A stretch of 5,354 nucleotides of DNA from Proteobacteria bacterium UBA6920 (GTDB taxonomy: Bacteria; Pseudomonadota; Gammaproteobacteria; SG8-11), in NCBI GenBank assembly GCA_002448875.1, contig DKAS01000226.1, forward strand, positions 8,085 through 13,438, given 5' to 3'. Positions 5,096-5,354 of this stretch are shown here, one piece after another. The translations under genes were made by a program, and so were the position numbers. The notes under the pieces were generated by a model. That model saw only the letters and a program-made list of their open reading frames with translations. It searched no databases and was not told the DNA's origin. The first letter of the stretch is position 1, and each line of letters begins with the position of its first letter.

Positions 5096-5113
5096 AACAT
5101 TTAACTACATTTA

Positions 5114-5354
5114 TTATTTGATACGCGCCTTCAGTTCGCCGGAAACGTAGCGTTTCTGCATCGCTTCCAGGGAAATCGGCTTGATCTTGTCGGCCATGCC
5201 GGCGCAACCAAACGCTTCGTAGCGAGCCTTACAGATCTGCATCATGCCCTTGGTGGATTCCTTGAGGAATTTGCGCGGATCGAAATTCGCCTTGTTTTCC
5301 GCCAGGTGCTTGCGGATCGCGCCGGTGGACGCCATGCGCAGGTCGGTGTCGATG
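5114..5354 (-). CDS. fba: Class II fructose-bisphosphate aldolase, C-terminal part
   Basis: Partial: only the last 79 complete codons are in the window; the gene continues beyond the right edge. Class II aldolases are zinc enzymes that interconvert fructose 1,6-bisphosphate with glyceraldehyde 3-phosphate and dihydroxyacetone phosphate in glycolysis, gluconeogenesis or the Calvin cycle. The visible segment opens with IDTDLRMASTGAIRKHL, the conserved N-[IV]-D-T-D region involved in phosphate and active-site contacts. It continues with FDPRKFLKESTKGMMQICKAR and a C-terminal IKPISLEAMQKRY, as in the long class II type of proteobacteria. The Met at 5333-5335 is internal, not a start. Translation ends with TAA followed in frame by a second TAA, and the strong terminator comes shortly after. 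The zinc-binding His residues lie outside the window. Confidence 0.92.
   Translation of the reverse strand, partial: IDTDLRMASTGAIRKHLAENKANFDPRKFLKESTKGMMQICKARYEAFGCAGMADKIKPISLEAMQKRYVSGELKARIK

Larger units (their letters stand above)
4808..5113. other. AT-rich intergenic region between regulator and aldolase
   Basis: This 306-base stretch carries no supportable gene; the short plus-strand frame 4733-4933 runs antisense from the regulator start and has no family features. It holds the regulator's Shine-Dalgarno, a poly-A stretch (4836-4844), a perfect dyad at 4859-4877, a possible regulator promoter at 4870-4898, two back-to-back hairpins at 4941-5000, an AT-rich segment 5010-5060, and the aldolase terminator at 5065-5095. 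Confidence 0.7.

Noticed and set aside
1..5354. CRISPR array, insertion sequence, phage genes or toxin-antitoxin pair
   Set aside because: No regularly spaced repeats, transposase, integrase or recognisable toxin or antitoxin motifs were found on either strand.

Overview
The window looks like ordinary chromosomal core sequence from a gammaproteobacterium. MutY, YggX, ThiS, ThiG and TrmB all read like gammaproteobacterial homologues, and the orders mutY-yggX and thiS-thiG-trmB are familiar from that class. Coding DNA is GC-rich, while the gaps around 1525-1588 and 4808-5113 are clearly more AT-rich. No integrase, transposase, phage gene or CRISPR array is visible. The genus cannot be named from the sequence alone.

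Layout from left to right. Positions 1-168 hold no gene. They contain a piece resembling the 3' half of a tRNA-Arg at the extreme edge, followed by several short perfect inverted repeats. On the minus strand, mutY (1524 to 436) and yggX (435 to 169) are abutting and coupled. They pair an adenine glycosylase that repairs 8-oxoG:A mispairs with a small iron and oxidative-stress protein; both belong to oxidative damage control and MutY itself carries a 4Fe-4S cluster. Divergently on the plus strand lie an unrecognised 133-residue membrane protein with a zinc-ribbon-like tail (1589-1990) and, one base later, a 32-residue single-helix microprotein with its own Shine-Dalgarno (1992-2090). A minus-strand tRNA-Gly(CCC) follows at 2108-2181.

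The plus-strand run thiS (2256-2456), thiG (2506-3303) and trmB (3318-4055) combines the sulfur carrier and the synthase for the thiamin thiazole with the tRNA m7G46 methyltransferase. No TPP riboswitch is visible before thiS. Converging on trmB is a minus-strand OmpR/PhoB-type response regulator (4807 to 4085) with no histidine kinase beside it in the window.

The 306-base gap 4808-5113 is the richest non-coding stretch. It has a perfect 8-bp dyad overlapping a possible regulator promoter, two back-to-back hairpins, and a strong intrinsic terminator. That terminator belongs to the last gene, the C-terminal end of a class II fructose-bisphosphate aldolase entering from the right edge on the minus strand.

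I do not see a clear new multi-gene system. The observations most worth following are the membrane zinc-ribbon/microprotein pair, the dyad before the orphan regulator, the structured gap next to the aldolase terminator, and the tRNA-like fragment at the left edge.
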